Assembly: GCA_029266425.1 (NCBI GenBank)
Contig: JAQSWY010000002.1
Span: 1-64,000 of the forward strand
DNA from: Xanthobacteraceae bacterium
GTDB taxonomy: Bacteria; Pseudomonadota; Alphaproteobacteria; Rhizobiales; Xanthobacteraceae
Reading direction: 5' to 3'
Length of the DNA stretch: 64,000 bases
Made by a program: the position numbers and the translations under genes. This document shows, piece after piece, positions 45,921 to 55,130 of the stretch. A model generated the notes under the pieces. The model worked only from the letters and a program-made list of their open reading frames with translations. It did no database searches and was not told the DNA's origin. Each line of letters opens with the position of its first letter. Positions within the stretch are counted from its first letter, which is position 1.

Positions 45921-46753
45921 CCCGTCTCGATACCCGCTTCCGCGCCTGCGCCGAGCATGGGCGCGCCGCGCTCGTCACCTTCATCACCGCCGGCGATCCC
46001 GATTACGACACCTCGCTCGAACTGGTGAAGGCGCTGCCGGCGGCGGGAGCGGACGTCATCGAGCTCGGCGTGCCGTTCACCGATCCGATGGCCGACGGTC
46101 CGGCGATCCAGGCCGCGGGCCTGCGCGCACTGAAGGCCGGGCAGACGCTGGCGAAGACGCTTGCCATGGTGCGCGCCTTCCGCGACGGCGACGATGCGAC
46201 GCCCATCGTGCTGATGGGCTATTACAATCCGATCTACATATATGGTGTCGAACGCTTCCTCGCCGATGCGCTCGAAGCCGGCGTCGACGGGCTGATCGTG
46301 GTCGACCTGCCGCCGGAGGAAGACGGCGAGCTCTGCCTGCCTGCGCTCGATGCCGGCCTCGCCTTCATCCGTCTCGCCACCCCGACGACCGACGACAAGC
46401 GCCTGCCGGCGGTGCTCGCGAACACGGCCGGATTCGTCTATTACGTGTCGATCACCGGCATCACCGGGGCGGCGACGCCGCAGCCGGACCTCGTTGCCGC
46501 CGCCGTCGCCCGCATCAAGCGGCACACGCCGCTGCCCGTCGCGGTCGGATTCGGCGTCAAGACGCCGGCCCATGCCGCGGCGATCGCTCAAGGTGCCGAC
46601 GGCGTGGTGGTCGGCTCGGCGCTGATCGACGTGATGCGCGCCAGCCTCGACGAGGAAGGCCGGGCGACGCAATCCTCGGTCGCCGACGTCACCGCGCTGG
46701 TGCGCTCGCTGGCGGACGCCGTGGCCGGCGCCCGGCGCATCGCCGCGGAGTAG
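45917..46753 (+). CDS. trpA: Tryptophan synthase alpha chain
   Basis: A 278-residue TIM-barrel subunit that cleaves indole-3-glycerol phosphate. Typical stretches are [32 protein letters not shown] (catalytic Glu and Asp) and [13 protein letters not shown]. Its ATG overlaps the trpB stop by 4 bp. It is followed after about 100 bp by accD, the well-known trpB-trpA-accD-folC order of many bacteria. Confidence 0.96.
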
Positions 46754-46850
46754 GATTCGACTGGATTGGGTCCGCGTCTTCCCTTCGCGCGGCCGCAGGA
46801 CTAAATGAGGCCGGCGCGGCCCATCCCGCGCCCGTCCGGGAGCAACTGCC

Positions 46851-47786
46851 TTGAACTGGATCTCCAACGTCGTCCGCCCGAAGATCAACAGCTTCCTGAA
46901 CCGCCGGGAAGTGCCGGAGAATCTCTGGGTGAAGTGCCCGGAGACCGGGCAGATGGTGTTCCACAAGGATCTCGAAGCCAATCTCCATGTGATCCCGGGC
47001 TCCGGCTATCACATGCGCATGGAGCCGATGGCGCGGCTGCGCTCCATCTTCGACGGCGGCAAATGGTACGACGTCGCGCTGCCGACGGTCGCGACCGACC
47101 CGCTGAAGTTCCGCGACGAGAAGCGCTATGTCGACCGGCTGAAGGACGCCCGCACCAAGACCGGCGCGCAGGATGCGGTGAAGGTCGGCTACGGCAAGCT
47201 CGACGGCCTCGCGGTGACCGTCGCAGTACAGGATTTCGGTTTCATGGGCGGCTCGCTCGGCATGGCGGCCGGGGAGGCGGTCGTCACCGGGCTCGAGACC
47301 GCGGCCTCGCGCGGCACGCCCTTCATCATGTTCGCCGCTTCGGGCGGCGCCCGCATGCAGGAAGGCATCCTCTCGCTGATGCAGATGCCGCGCACCACCT
47401 GCGCCATCCAGGAACTGCGCGAGGCGCGCCTGCCTTATATCGTCGTGCTCACCAATCCGACCACCGGCGGCGTCACGGCCTCCTACGCCATGCTGGGCGA
47501 CATCCAGATCGCCGAGCCGGGCGCGCTGATCGGCTTCGCCGGCCCGCGCGTCATCGAGCAGACCATTCGCGAGAAGCTGCCGGAAGGTTTCCAGCGCGCC
47601 GAATATCTGCGCGATCACGGCATGGTCGACATGGTGGTGCACCGTCACGACCTGCGCGCCACGCTGGCGCGGCTTTGCCGCCTGCTGATGCGCGCGCCGC
47701 AGGCGGCCGTCGCCACCGAGACCCGCACCCAGCCGAGCGCGAGTGAGGCGGTCGCGCTCCCTGCGCCTGCCGTGGCAGCGCAGTAA
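46851..47786 (+). CDS. accD: Acetyl-CoA carboxylase carboxyltransferase beta subunit
   Basis: A 311-residue crotonase-fold subunit that transfers CO2 from carboxybiotin to acetyl-CoA; it pairs with AccA, not in this window. The start is a TTG at 46851 with GGGAG about seven bases upstream. The N-terminal [13 protein letters not shown] shows only one of the four zinc-ribbon cysteines of the enterobacterial protein, a loss also familiar in related alphaproteobacteria. The catalytic domain ([49 protein letters not shown]) is intact. Confidence 0.94.
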   Translation: MNWISNVVRPKINSFLNRREVPENLWVKCPETGQMVFHKDLEANLHVIPGSGYHMRMEPMARLRSIFDGGKWYDVALPTVATDPLKFRDEKRYVDRLKDARTKTGAQDAVKVGYGKLDGLAVTVAVQDFGFMGGSLGMAAGEAVVTGLETAASRGTPFIMFAASGGARMQEGILSLMQMPRTTCAIQELREARLPYIVVLTNPTTGGVTASYAMLGDIQIAEPGALIGFAGPRVIEQTIREKLPEGFQRAEYLRDHGMVDMVVHRHDLRATLARLCRLLMRAPQAAVATETRTQPSASEAVALPAPAVAAQ

Positions 47787-47804
47787 CGTACAGAGGATCA
47801 TCGC

Positions 47805-49151
47805 ATGGCTGTGCCGGCCGCATCCGGCCCGCCCAGCTCCGGCGAGCAGCGGGCGACGGACGTGATATTGGAGCGCCTGCTGGCGCTGCATCCGAAGCTG
47901 ATCGACCTGTCGCTCGAGCGCATGTGGCGGCTCCTCGAGCGGCTCGACCATCCCGAACGCCGACTGCCGCCGGTCATCCATGTCGCCGGCACCAATGGCA
48001 AGGGCTCGACCGTCGCCTTCATGCGCGCGGTGCTGGAGGCGGCGGGCAAGCGGGTGCATGTCTACACTTCGCCGCACCTGGTGCGCTTCAATGAGCGCAT
48101 CCGCCTCGCCGGGCGGCTCGTCGAAGAGCCGCGCCTCGCCGAAGCGCTCGACTGCGCCGAAAAGGCGAATGACGGCGCGCCGATCACCTTCTTCGAGATC
48201 ACCACGGCGGCGGCCTTCCTGCTGTTCGCCGAGGAACCGGCGGATGTGCTGCTGCTGGAGGTCGGGCTCGGCGGGCGGCTCGACGCGACCAATGTGATCG
48301 AGCGCCCCCTCGCCACCGCCATCACCCCGATCTCGATCGACCATGTCGAGTTCCTCGGCGAGACGGTCGCGGCCATTGCCGGCGAGAAGGCCGGCATCTT
48401 GCGGCGCGGCGTGCCGGCAGTGATCGGCCACCAGCCGCGTGAGGCGCTGCGGGCGATCGAGCGGCAGGCGGCGCGGGTCGGCGCGCCGCTCACCATCATG
48501 GGCGAGCAGGTCCAGGCGCATGAGGAAGGCGGCCGGCTGATCGTCGCCGACGAGGACGGCCTGCTCGATTTGCCGCGGCCGCGGCTGATCGGTCCCCACC
48601 AGATCGAGAATGCCGGGCTTGCGGTCGCCGTGCTGCGCGCAGCAGGCTTGATGCTGCCGGCGCACGCCTTCGAGGAGGGCGTACGCGCGGCGGAATGGCC
48701 GGCAAGGCTGCAGCGGCTCGCGCAGGGGCCGCTGGTCGCCCGTGCCCCGGAGGGCGCCGATGTCTGGCTCGATGGCGGGCACAATGCCGCCGGCGGCCTG
48801 GCGCTCGCTGCCGCGCTCGCCGATATCGAGGATCGCGCGCCGCGCCCGGTGGTGCTGATCGTCGGCATGCTCGGCAGCAAGGATCCCGGTGCCTTCCTCG
48901 CGCCCTTCGCCGGGCTGGCGCGCGAGCTCATCGCTGTGCCGGTGCCGGGCGAGCACAAGGCGCAGCCGCCGGAGACGGTGGCCGCCGCCGGTGCCGCGCA
49001 TGGCATTGCCGCCTCGATCGCAGCCAGCGTCGGCGATGCGCTCGATGGGCTACGGGACTATCCGGTCGCCCCGCCGCCGCGCGTGCTGATCGCGGGCTCG
49101 CTCTATCTCGCGGGCGCCGTGCTGGCGGAGAACGGGAACGAGCTGACGTAG
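47805..49151 (+). CDS. folC: Folylpolyglutamate synthase/dihydrofolate synthase
   Basis: A 448-residue Mur-ligase-like enzyme that adds glutamate to dihydropteroate and to folates. The ATP-binding motif HVAGTNGKGSTVAF and the SPHLVRFNERIRL and LEVGLGGRLDATN segments are the FolC signatures; DVWLDGGHNAAGG starts the C-terminal domain. It lies 18 bp after accD in the same operon, close to the conserved trp-accD-folC cluster. It converges with infC, with a family B repeat between. Confidence 0.95.
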   Translation: MAVPAASGPPSSGEQRATDVILERLLALHPKLIDLSLERMWRLLERLDHPERRLPPVIHVAGTNGKGSTVAFMRAVLEAAGKRVHVYTSPHLVRFNERIRLAGRLVEEPRLAEALDCAEKANDGAPITFFEITTAAAFLLFAEEPADVLLLEVGLGGRLDATNVIERPLATAITPISIDHVEFLGETVAAIAGEKAGILRRGVPAVIGHQPREALRAIERQAARVGAPLTIMGEQVQAHEEGGRLIVADEDGLLDLPRPRLIGPHQIENAGLAVAVLRAAGLMLPAHAFEEGVRAAEWPARLQRLAQGPLVARAPEGADVWLDGGHNAAGGLALAAALADIEDRAPRPVVLIVGMLGSKDPGAFLAPFAGLARELIAVPVPGEHKAQPPETVAAAGAAHGIAASIAASVGDALDGLRDYPVAPPPRVLIAGSLYLAGAVLAENGNELT

Positions 49152-49164
49152 AAGCCCTGCTTCA

Positions 49165-49274
49165 GCATCCTTCGAGACTCGCGCAATGCTCGCACCTCAG
49201 GATGACGTTGCCGATAGACGAGCCACGTCAACCTGAGGCGCCGGCCAAGGGCCGGCCTCGAAGGATGTTCAAGC
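49165..49274. repeat. Intergenic repeat, family B
   Basis: CATCCTTCGAGACTCGCG, GCACCTCAGGATGACG, then GTCAACCTGAGGCGCCGG and GGCCTCGAAGGATGTTC, i.e. two facing copies of the family B palindrome. It lies between the convergent folC and infC genes and may serve as a bidirectional terminator. Confidence 0.7.
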
Positions 49275-49311
49275 CGATGACGTTCGCAATGAGGGCAAGG
49301 GCAGCCGCGCC

Positions 49312-49848
49312 TCAGCGCGGCGCCAGTACCATGACCATCTGCCGGCCTTCGAGCTGCGGCTCGGATTCGACCTTGGCGATGGTGGCGAGCTCGTCACGCA
49401 CCTTGTTGAGCAGCTTGAAGCCAAGCTCCTGGTGCGCCATCTCGCGGCCGCGGAAGCGCAGGGTCACCTTCACCTTGTCGCCTTCCTCGAAGAAGCGGTG
49501 GATGGACTTCATCTTCACGTCGTAATCGTGCGTGTCGATGCCGGGACGCAGCTTGATTTCCTTGATCTCGACGACGTGCTGCTTCTTGCGCGCCTCGTTG
49601 GCCTTCTTCTGGTTCTGGTATTTGAACCGGCCATAATCGAGGATCTTGCAGACGGGCGGCGCGGAATTCGGGGCGATCTCGACGAGGTCGAGGCCAGCTT
49701 CCTGGGCTCGCAGGATGGCATCGCGCGTCGGGACGACGCCGAGGTTCTGGCCGTCCTGGTCGATGAGCTGGACTTCACGGATGCGGATGTCTTCGTTGAC
49801 GCGCGGGCCTTCCTTCTCCGGCGCGACGGATCTCATGGGGCGTCTAAT
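49312..49848 (-). CDS. infC: Translation initiation factor IF-3, AUU start
   Basis: A 178-residue initiation factor if counted from the ATT at 49848 (50 or so residues of N-domain, linker [11 protein letters not shown], then the C-domain [17 protein letters not shown] and [16 protein letters not shown]). I chose ATT rather than the ATG at 49836 because AGAGGAG (49858-49864) lies nine bases before the ATT but 21 before the ATG, and because the added residues IRRP restore the MRRP N-terminus seen in related IF-3 proteins. Non-AUG starts at infC are a known autoregulation device. Downstream there is no rpmI-rplT; folC converges. Confidence 0.93.
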   Translation of the reverse strand: MRRPMRSVAPEKEGPRVNEDIRIREVQLIDQDGQNLGVVPTRDAILRAQEAGLDLVEIAPNSAPPVCKILDYGRFKYQNQKKANEARKKQHVVEIKEIKLRPGIDTHDYDVKMKSIHRFFEEGDKVKVTLRFRGREMAHQELGFKLLNKVRDELATIAKVESEPQLEGRQMVMVLAPR

Positions 49849-49864
49849 GGCGGCATTCTCCTCT
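49846..49864 (-). promoter_or_regulatory. infC ribosome-binding site and AUU start
   Basis: On the minus strand AGAGGAG, nine bases, then ATT. IF-3 discriminates against non-standard start codons, so an AUU start lets the factor repress its own translation. Seen in sequence; control is by analogy to enterobacteria. Confidence 0.7.
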
Positions 49865-50021
49865 GACGTTTCGGGTTCGCTTCACGTGGCACCCTCGGGC
49901 GGGACCGGCGGTCGGCGCGGGATCGTGCGCGCGTGAAACGGTTGCAGAACATCGTGACAAACCCGCCGGAAGTCAACGGCGCGCTGCCCAACTGTCGTCA
50001 GATTGTCAACTGGCCAGATTG

Positions 50022-51323
50022 TCAGCCGTCCAGAACCTGGATGCGCGCCACCGCCGCAACCCCCGCCGGCGCCGTGCCGGTGACCGCCCTTGCATAGGCG
50101 GAGAGCGTCGCTGCCACCTCGTGCCGGCGGGAAAAGCGCATCTCGACATCGCGGCGGGCGCGCCGCGCCATCGCCTCGCGCTCCTCGGTGCTTTGCTCCA
50201 GCGCCTGGTGCAGCGCGCGGGCGAGCGCGGCCGGATCGCCGGGCGGCACCCGCCACCCGGTCGCCGCCTCCGGCGGCACCCGCACCACCTCGCGCAGCGC
50301 GCCATGATCGCTGACGATGAGCGGCCGGCCGAGCGCCAGCACCTCCAGCGCCGAACGGGCGAAAGCCTCCGGCTCGGTGGAAGGCATCGCCACCACATCC
50401 GCCGCCATCAGCGCCGCCGGCCAGTGTTCCGGCGCCTCGGTGACGACCGCCTGCTCGGCAAGGCCCACCGCCTCCAGCCGGCGGGCGAGGTGCTGGAGAT
50501 AATGCGCGCCGGGCTTGGCTTCGCCCGCCATCACCAGGCGGACGGGAGCGGCGCCCACCTCGTCGAGGCGGACCATCAGCCGGCGGAAGGCCTCGATCAG
50601 CACGAGATGGCCCTTCCACGGCGCGAGGCGGCCGGGCAGCAGCACGATGCGCTCCTCAGCCCGTGCATCCCAGGCATGGCGCTGGCGGGCAATGCGCAGC
50701 AGCGGCACGCTCTCGGGATCGAACTCGTCTGGCTCCACGCCGCGCGGCACCACGCAGATGCGGTCCGCGGCGTCCGGATGGCGGCGGGCGAGCAGCGCCG
50801 CGGCGAAGTGCGAAGAGGCGATCACCGCCTCACCCTTCGCCATGATGCCGTTATAGGCGCGAGCGAGGCGGCCCTGTTCCGAATAGGGACCGGAATAGGT
50901 GGTGACCAGCGGCACGCCGAGATTGCGACCGAGCGGACCATGGGTGGCGAGAAAGGCGCTCCAGGCCGGTGCCCGCGAGCGCGCATGCACCAGCGCCACC
51001 CGCTCGGCCTTCACGATGCCGCGCAGGCGGCGGACATTGGCCAGGGTGCGGCTGATGCCGGCATCCTCGGTCGGCAGGTGCAGCCATTCGGCGCCGCGGG
51101 CCTGCAATTCGCCGACCAGCGCGCCGGGGGGACCGGCAACGATTGCGCGGGCACCGGCGGCGACCAGGGCGCCGGCGACATCGAGTACATCATCCTCGAC
51201 CCCGGAGGCGAGATCGAGATCCGGCACCACCTGCAGGATCGCGCGGCCCGCCAGCATGCCGTGCAGCGCATGCTCGGCGGATGCGATGGTGGTGCCTGCC
51301 GCGGTGGGAAATGACGCGTTCAT
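50022..51323 (-). CDS. GT4-family glycosyltransferase
   Basis: A 433-residue GT-B-fold glycosyltransferase. The N-terminal domain starts at the ATG at 51323 (LAGRAILQVVPDLDLASGVEDDVLDVAGAL); the frame is open upstream but not family-like. The C-terminal donor-binding domain carries VPRGVEPDEF, LLPGRLAPWKGHLVLIEA and the E-x7-E type EPEAFARSALEVLALG. The EPEAF stretch is the conserved GT4 retaining motif. Donor and acceptor unknown; no other capsule or LPS genes lie in the window. It is divergent from the alpha/beta hydrolase at 51436, with a 112-bp shared promoter gap. Confidence 0.88.
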   Translation of the reverse strand: MNASFPTAAGTTIASAEHALHGMLAGRAILQVVPDLDLASGVEDDVLDVAGALVAAGARAIVAGPPGALVGELQARGAEWLHLPTEDAGISRTLANVRRLRGIVKAERVALVHARSRAPAWSAFLATHGPLGRNLGVPLVTTYSGPYSEQGRLARAYNGIMAKGEAVIASSHFAAALLARRHPDAADRICVVPRGVEPDEFDPESVPLLRIARQRHAWDARAEERIVLLPGRLAPWKGHLVLIEAFRRLMVRLDEVGAAPVRLVMAGEAKPGAHYLQHLARRLEAVGLAEQAVVTEAPEHWPAALMAADVVAMPSTEPEAFARSALEVLALGRPLIVSDHGALREVVRVPPEAATGWRVPPGDPAALARALHQALEQSTEEREAMARRARRDVEMRFSRRHEVAATLSAYARAVTGTAPAGVAAVARIQVLDG

Positions 51324-51435
51324 TTGCGACGCTGCCCTGTTCGCCCGGGTCGTGACCCTGTACTGGACGCAACAACGCGCGGTCTGGCGCGCGCATGAAC
51401 GCGAATCACCTGAATCGATGCGAGACAACGCTAGG

Positions 51436-52218
51436 ATGACAGAAGCAAGCCCGCAATTCCTGACCGTCGGCGCGGACGAGCGCCGCATCGCCGTGCGCGT
51501 CACCGAGGGCGTCTCGACGGCGCGCAAGCCCGGCGTCATCTGGTGTGGCGGCTTCCTCTCCGACATGCGCGGCACCAAGGCCGAGGCGCTGGCGGAGTGG
51601 GGCGCAAAGGTGGGGCGCCGGGTGGTGCGCTTCGACTATTCCGGCCATGGCGAGAGCGCCGAGGGCTTCGAGGACGGCACCATCTCGCGCTGGGCGGAGG
51701 AGGCGGCCGCGGTGTTCGATGCCTTCACCAAGGGGCCGCAGATCGTGGTCGGTTCGTCCATGGGCGGCTGGATCGCGCTGCTGCTGGCGAGGAGCCTCGC
51801 GGCGCGGCGGAAGAGCAAGCGCCTCGCCGCCCTGGTCCTGATCGCACCGGCGCCGGATTTCACCGAAGAGCTGATGTGGAAGGCGATGCCGGACGACATC
51901 CGCAACACCATCCTCACCGAGGGGGTGTGGATGCGGCCCTCGGAATACGGCCCGGCGCAGCCGGTCACCCGCGGGCTGATCGAGGATGGGCGGACCAATC
52001 TGGTGCTCGGCGCGCCGTTCGCGATCGGCTGCCCGGTGCGCATCTTGCAGGGCGTCGCCGATCCGGACGTGCCGTGGCAGCACGCGGTGCGGCTGTCCTC
52101 CTGCCTCGCCGAGGACGACGTGGTGCTGACGCTGATCAAGGACGGCGACCACCGCCTGTCGCGGCCGGAGGATCTGGAGCGGATCATCGCGGCGGTGGAG
52201 GAGGTCGGCGGGCACTAG
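51436..52218 (+). CDS. Alpha/beta hydrolase
   Basis: A 260-residue serine hydrolase. The fold is indicated by VIWCGGFLSDMRGTKAEAL, the nucleophile elbow G-S-S-M-G-G near residue 108, and the late acid (ADPDVPW) and histidine (KDGDHRLSRPED). No signal peptide. Specific substrate unknown; this small subfamily is often conserved next to a glycosyltransferase or alone in Rhizobiales. The ATG at 51436 begins the family-like region; the frame is open upstream through the opposite gene. Confidence 0.85.
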   Translation: MTEASPQFLTVGADERRIAVRVTEGVSTARKPGVIWCGGFLSDMRGTKAEALAEWGAKVGRRVVRFDYSGHGESAEGFEDGTISRWAEEAAAVFDAFTKGPQIVVGSSMGGWIALLLARSLAARRKSKRLAALVLIAPAPDFTEELMWKAMPDDIRNTILTEGVWMRPSEYGPAQPVTRGLIEDGRTNLVLGAPFAIGCPVRILQGVADPDVPWQHAVRLSSCLAEDDVVLTLIKDGDHRLSRPEDLERIIAAVEEVGGH

Positions 52219-52236
52219 CCCCTCCCTCCCGACAAT

Positions 52237-52338
52237 GTCATCCCGGCCGCAGGCGAAGCCGGAGAGCCGGGATCGCGAGCCGAGAAATAGCGTTTGCGCG
52301 ATCCCGGATATGGCCTGGCGGCCATTCCGTGATGACGA
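52237..52338. repeat. Palindromic intergenic repeat, family D
   Basis: TGTCATCCCGGCCGCAGGCG at one end and GGCCATTCCGTGATGACG at the other, homologous to the copy at 43776. It lies between the convergent alpha/beta hydrolase and rsmD genes. Confidence 0.7.
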
Positions 52339-52343
52339 CTTTG

Positions 52344-52898
52344 TCAGATGAGTCTGAGGAACGTCACCTCGGTCGTGTCGTAGCGGCGGCGTTCGACCTC
52401 CTCGAAGCCGTCGGGTGCGGTGAATGCGGCCTCCACCGCCTCCTCGACCAACAGCAGCGCGCCCGGCGCCAGCCAGCCGCCCTCACGGGCGCCGGCAAGG
52501 GCCCGCTCGGCGAGGCCCTTGCCGTATGGCGGATCGCAAAACACCAGGTCGAAGACACCATTGGTCTCGACGGGACCAAGCCGCGTCGCATCGCGTCGGA
52601 ACAGCTTGGTCACGCCGGCGACGCCGAGCGACTCGATATTGGCGCGGATCAGCCCCCTCGCTTCCGTCGCCTCCTCGACGAACAGGGCAAAGCGGGCGCC
52701 GCGCGACAGCGCCTCAAGCCCTAGGGCGCCAGTTCCGGCGAACAGGTCCAGCACCCGTGCGTCGTCGACCGGATCGCCATAGGCATGGACGAGTACATTG
52801 AACAGCGCCTCGCGCAGCCGATCGCTGGTCGGCCGCGTGGCGTTGGAGGCGGGCGACTTCAGGGTCCGCCCGCGCAAGCGCCCGCCGACGATGCGCAT
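52344..52898 (-). CDS. rsmD: 16S rRNA (guanine(966)-N(2))-methyltransferase
   Basis: A 184-residue Rossmann methyltransferase that modifies G966 of 16S rRNA during 30S assembly. SAM motif DLFAGTGALGLEALSRGA and the catalytic FCDPPYGKG are the family signatures; MRIVGGRLRGRTL is the typical N-terminus. It begins 11 bases after the stop of the rRNA pseudouridine synthase gene on the same strand; both act on rRNA, so co-transcription fits. Confidence 0.95.
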   Translation of the reverse strand: MRIVGGRLRGRTLKSPASNATRPTSDRLREALFNVLVHAYGDPVDDARVLDLFAGTGALGLEALSRGARFALFVEEATEARGLIRANIESLGVAGVTKLFRRDATRLGPVETNGVFDLVFCDPPYGKGLAERALAGAREGGWLAPGALLLVEEAVEAAFTAPDGFEEVERRRYDTTEVTFLRLI

Positions 52899-52909
52899 CG
52901 CCTGTTCGC

Positions 52910-55072
52910 TCAGCCGCGCGGCTTCGGGCCGCGGGAGCCGCCAGGTTTGCCCCCGGGTTTGCCGCCGGGGCGCGAACCAGCGGGTTTGCCACCGGGACGG
53001 GAACCGGATTTGCCGGGACCGCGTGGCTTGTCGAACGCCGGTTTGCCGCCCGACCCATGCGGCCGTTCGGACTTCACGCGTCCACTGTAAGGCCGCTCGC
53101 CCGAGGTGCCCGCGGGCCGTTCGCCGCGCGGGCGGAACGGACGGTCACCCTCAGGACGCTCACGACGCCGCGGGCGGTCGCCCTCGGGGCGCTCGGACCG
53201 CGGCCGGAACGGACGATCACCCTCGGAGCGCGAGCGGAAAGGCCGCTCGCCTTCGGGACGCTCGCGACGCGGCGGGCGGCCACCTTCCGGGCGCTCGGTG
53301 CGAGGACGGAAGGACCGCCCCTCATCGGGGCCTTCGCGACGCGGCGCGCGCTCGCGGAACGGACGATCCCCTTCAGGACGCGAGCTGAAGGGCCGATCCC
53401 CTTCGGGACGCTCACGCGGGGGGCGGTCGCCCTCGGGGCGCTCACCGCGCGGACGGAAGGACCGACCCTCATCGGAGCCCTCGCGGCGCGGGGGACGCTC
53501 GCGGAACGGACGGTCACCTTCGGGACGCTCACCGCGCGGACGGAACGGACGGTCGCCGCCGGAATGCGGACGAGCCGGCCTGTCGCCTTCGGGACGCGCG
53601 CGGAACGGGCGATCTCCTTCGGGTCGTTCACGACGCGGTGGGCGGCCACCTTCCGGACGCTCGGACCGCGGACGGAACGGACGATCGCCCTCGGGACGCT
53701 CACGGCGCGGCGGGCGGTCACCCTCCGGACGATCGCCGCGCGGACGGAACGTGCGGTCCTCGCCGGCGCGCGAACGCGCCGGACGGTCGCCCTCGGTGCG
53801 GGCACGGAACGGGCGATCCCCTTCGGGCCGTTCACGACGCGGCGGGCGGTCACCCTCCGGACGATCACCGCGCGGACGGAACGGACGATCCTCGCCGGTG
53901 CGCGAACGCGCCGGCCGGTCACCCTCGGAGCGGGCGCGGTGGGGACGATCACCCTGGGGGCGCTCGCCGCGCGGGCGGAAGCCGCGCTCGCCGCCTTCGC
54001 GCTCGCGCCGCGGGGCGCGGGGCGGGCGCTCCTCTTCACCAGGATGCTCCGGCTCATTGGAGCGCACCCGCTGCACCAGGAATTTGCGGCCCTTGCGATC
54101 GCTCAATATGCCGGCGCTCACCGTCTTGTCCTCGGACGGCGCGGTCGAGATCGGGCGGCGGCGGTGGCGATCCTCGCCGTCGGGCGCCTTGGCACGAGTC
54201 CACGCTGGCCGCTCCTCTTCCTCAGCGGCGGCATGATCGAACATCGGGCCGGTGAAGTCGGCGCCGGCAGCCGCCGCGAGTTCGGGGCCGATCTGGTCGG
54301 AGAGTACACGGGTACGCACCTCCTCGACCGCGCCTTGTGCGATCTCGGCCAACTGGAACGGGCCGTAGGAGAGCCGGATCAGCCGGTTCACCTGGAGGCC
54401 CAGCTCAGAGAGCACATTGCGCACTTCGCGGTTCTTGCCCTCGCGCAGCGCCAGCGTCATCCAGACGTTCGAGCCCTGCACGCGGTCGAGCACCGCCTCG
54501 ATCGGGCCGTAATGCACCCCTTCCACGGTGATGCCCTTGATGAGGGCGTCGAGCTTGTCCTGGGTGATGTCGCCCTTGGCGCGGACGCGGTAGCGACGCA
54601 GCCAGCCGGTCTCCGGCAGCTCCAATATGCGGGCGAGGCCGCCATCATTGGTCAGCAGGATGAGGCCTTCGGTGGTGAGATCGAGCCGGCCGACCGAGAC
54701 CAGGCGCGGCAGGCCGGCGGGCAAGATCTCGAACAGGGTCGGGCGGCCCTCGGGGTCATAATTGGTCGTCACCACGCCCTTGGGCTTGTGGTAGAGATAG
54801 AGCCGGGTGCGCTCCTTGGCCGGGATCGGCTGCCCGTCGACGGTGATGACGTCCTCGGGGGTGACGGTGCGCGCCGGGCTCTCTAGCACCTCGCCATTCA
54901 CCGCGACGCGGCCCGCGGCGATCCAGTCCTCGATCTCGCGGCGCGAGCCCAGCCCGGCACGGGCGACCACCTTGGCGACGCGCTCGGCCTCGCGCGGCTC
55001 GACCGGCGCTAGGTTGCGCGGCGCGCGCGGCACGCGGTTCTGGTCCTTGCGGGTTGTCGGCTTTTTCGGCAT
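52910..55072 (-). CDS. rRNA pseudouridine synthase (RluB/RsuA-like) with long Arg-rich repeat tail
   Basis: A 720-residue protein with a normal enzyme only in its first half. Residues about 18-80 form an S4 RNA-binding domain (ERVAKVVARAGLGSRREIEDWI). The RsuA/RluB catalytic domain follows with Asp131 in VGRLDLTTEGLILLT. From about residue 350 to 657 the tail consists of many degenerate repeats around RPEGDRPFRPRGE, then a Gly/Lys/Pro-rich end. Usual family members are about 240-350 residues. The first ATG is at 55072; I chose it over upstream open frame. It is divergent from tadA, and the start codons overlap on CATG if tadA starts at 55071. Confidence 0.88.
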   Translation of the reverse strand: MPKKPTTRKDQNRVPRAPRNLAPVEPREAERVAKVVARAGLGSRREIEDWIAAGRVAVNGEVLESPARTVTPEDVITVDGQPIPAKERTRLYLYHKPKGVVTTNYDPEGRPTLFEILPAGLPRLVSVGRLDLTTEGLILLTNDGGLARILELPETGWLRRYRVRAKGDITQDKLDALIKGITVEGVHYGPIEAVLDRVQGSNVWMTLALREGKNREVRNVLSELGLQVNRLIRLSYGPFQLAEIAQGAVEEVRTRVLSDQIGPELAAAAGADFTGPMFDHAAAEEEERPAWTRAKAPDGEDRHRRRPISTAPSEDKTVSAGILSDRKGRKFLVQRVRSNEPEHPGEEERPPRAPRREREGGERGFRPRGERPQGDRPHRARSEGDRPARSRTGEDRPFRPRGDRPEGDRPPRRERPEGDRPFRARTEGDRPARSRAGEDRTFRPRGDRPEGDRPPRRERPEGDRPFRPRSERPEGGRPPRRERPEGDRPFRARPEGDRPARPHSGGDRPFRPRGERPEGDRPFRERPPRREGSDEGRSFRPRGERPEGDRPPRERPEGDRPFSSRPEGDRPFRERAPRREGPDEGRSFRPRTERPEGGRPPRRERPEGERPFRSRSEGDRPFRPRSERPEGDRPRRRERPEGDRPFRPRGERPAGTSGERPYSGRVKSERPHGSGGKPAFDKPRGPGKSGSRPGGKPAGSRPGGKPGGKPGGSRGPKPRG
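53100..54020 (-). repeat. Tandem repeats encoding R-P-E-G-D-R-P-F units
   Basis: Within the pseudouridine synthase gene. On the plus strand the recurring unit is GGACGGTCACC(T/C)TC(G/A)GG(A/G)CG(C/T)TC, about 30 bases long with variants. Units encode R-P-E-G-D-R-P followed by P-R-R-E or F-R-P-R-G-E. More than 20 units are visible. All spacings keep the reading frame. Confidence 0.9.
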
Positions 55073-55130
55073 GGGAGAATTCCGTATTCGGGCGGCGGTG
55101 CTAACACGTCCGGAAGGGCGAGGCGAGCCT

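Noticed and set aside
53100-54020. Regular DNA repeats resembling a CRISPR array
   Set aside because: Spacing is a multiple of three, no unique spacers exist, and the units encode protein repeats. No cas genes are present.
53057-54886. 609-codon open frame on the plus strand
   Set aside because: It lies antisense to the repeat-tailed pseudouridine synthase. The repeat composition keeps the opposite frames open; it has no ribosome-binding site or recognisable domain.
55071-55130. tadA starting at the ATG at 55071
   Set aside because: It would overlap the divergent gene's start codon and add a non-family N-terminus; TTG 55131 has a better ribosome-binding site.
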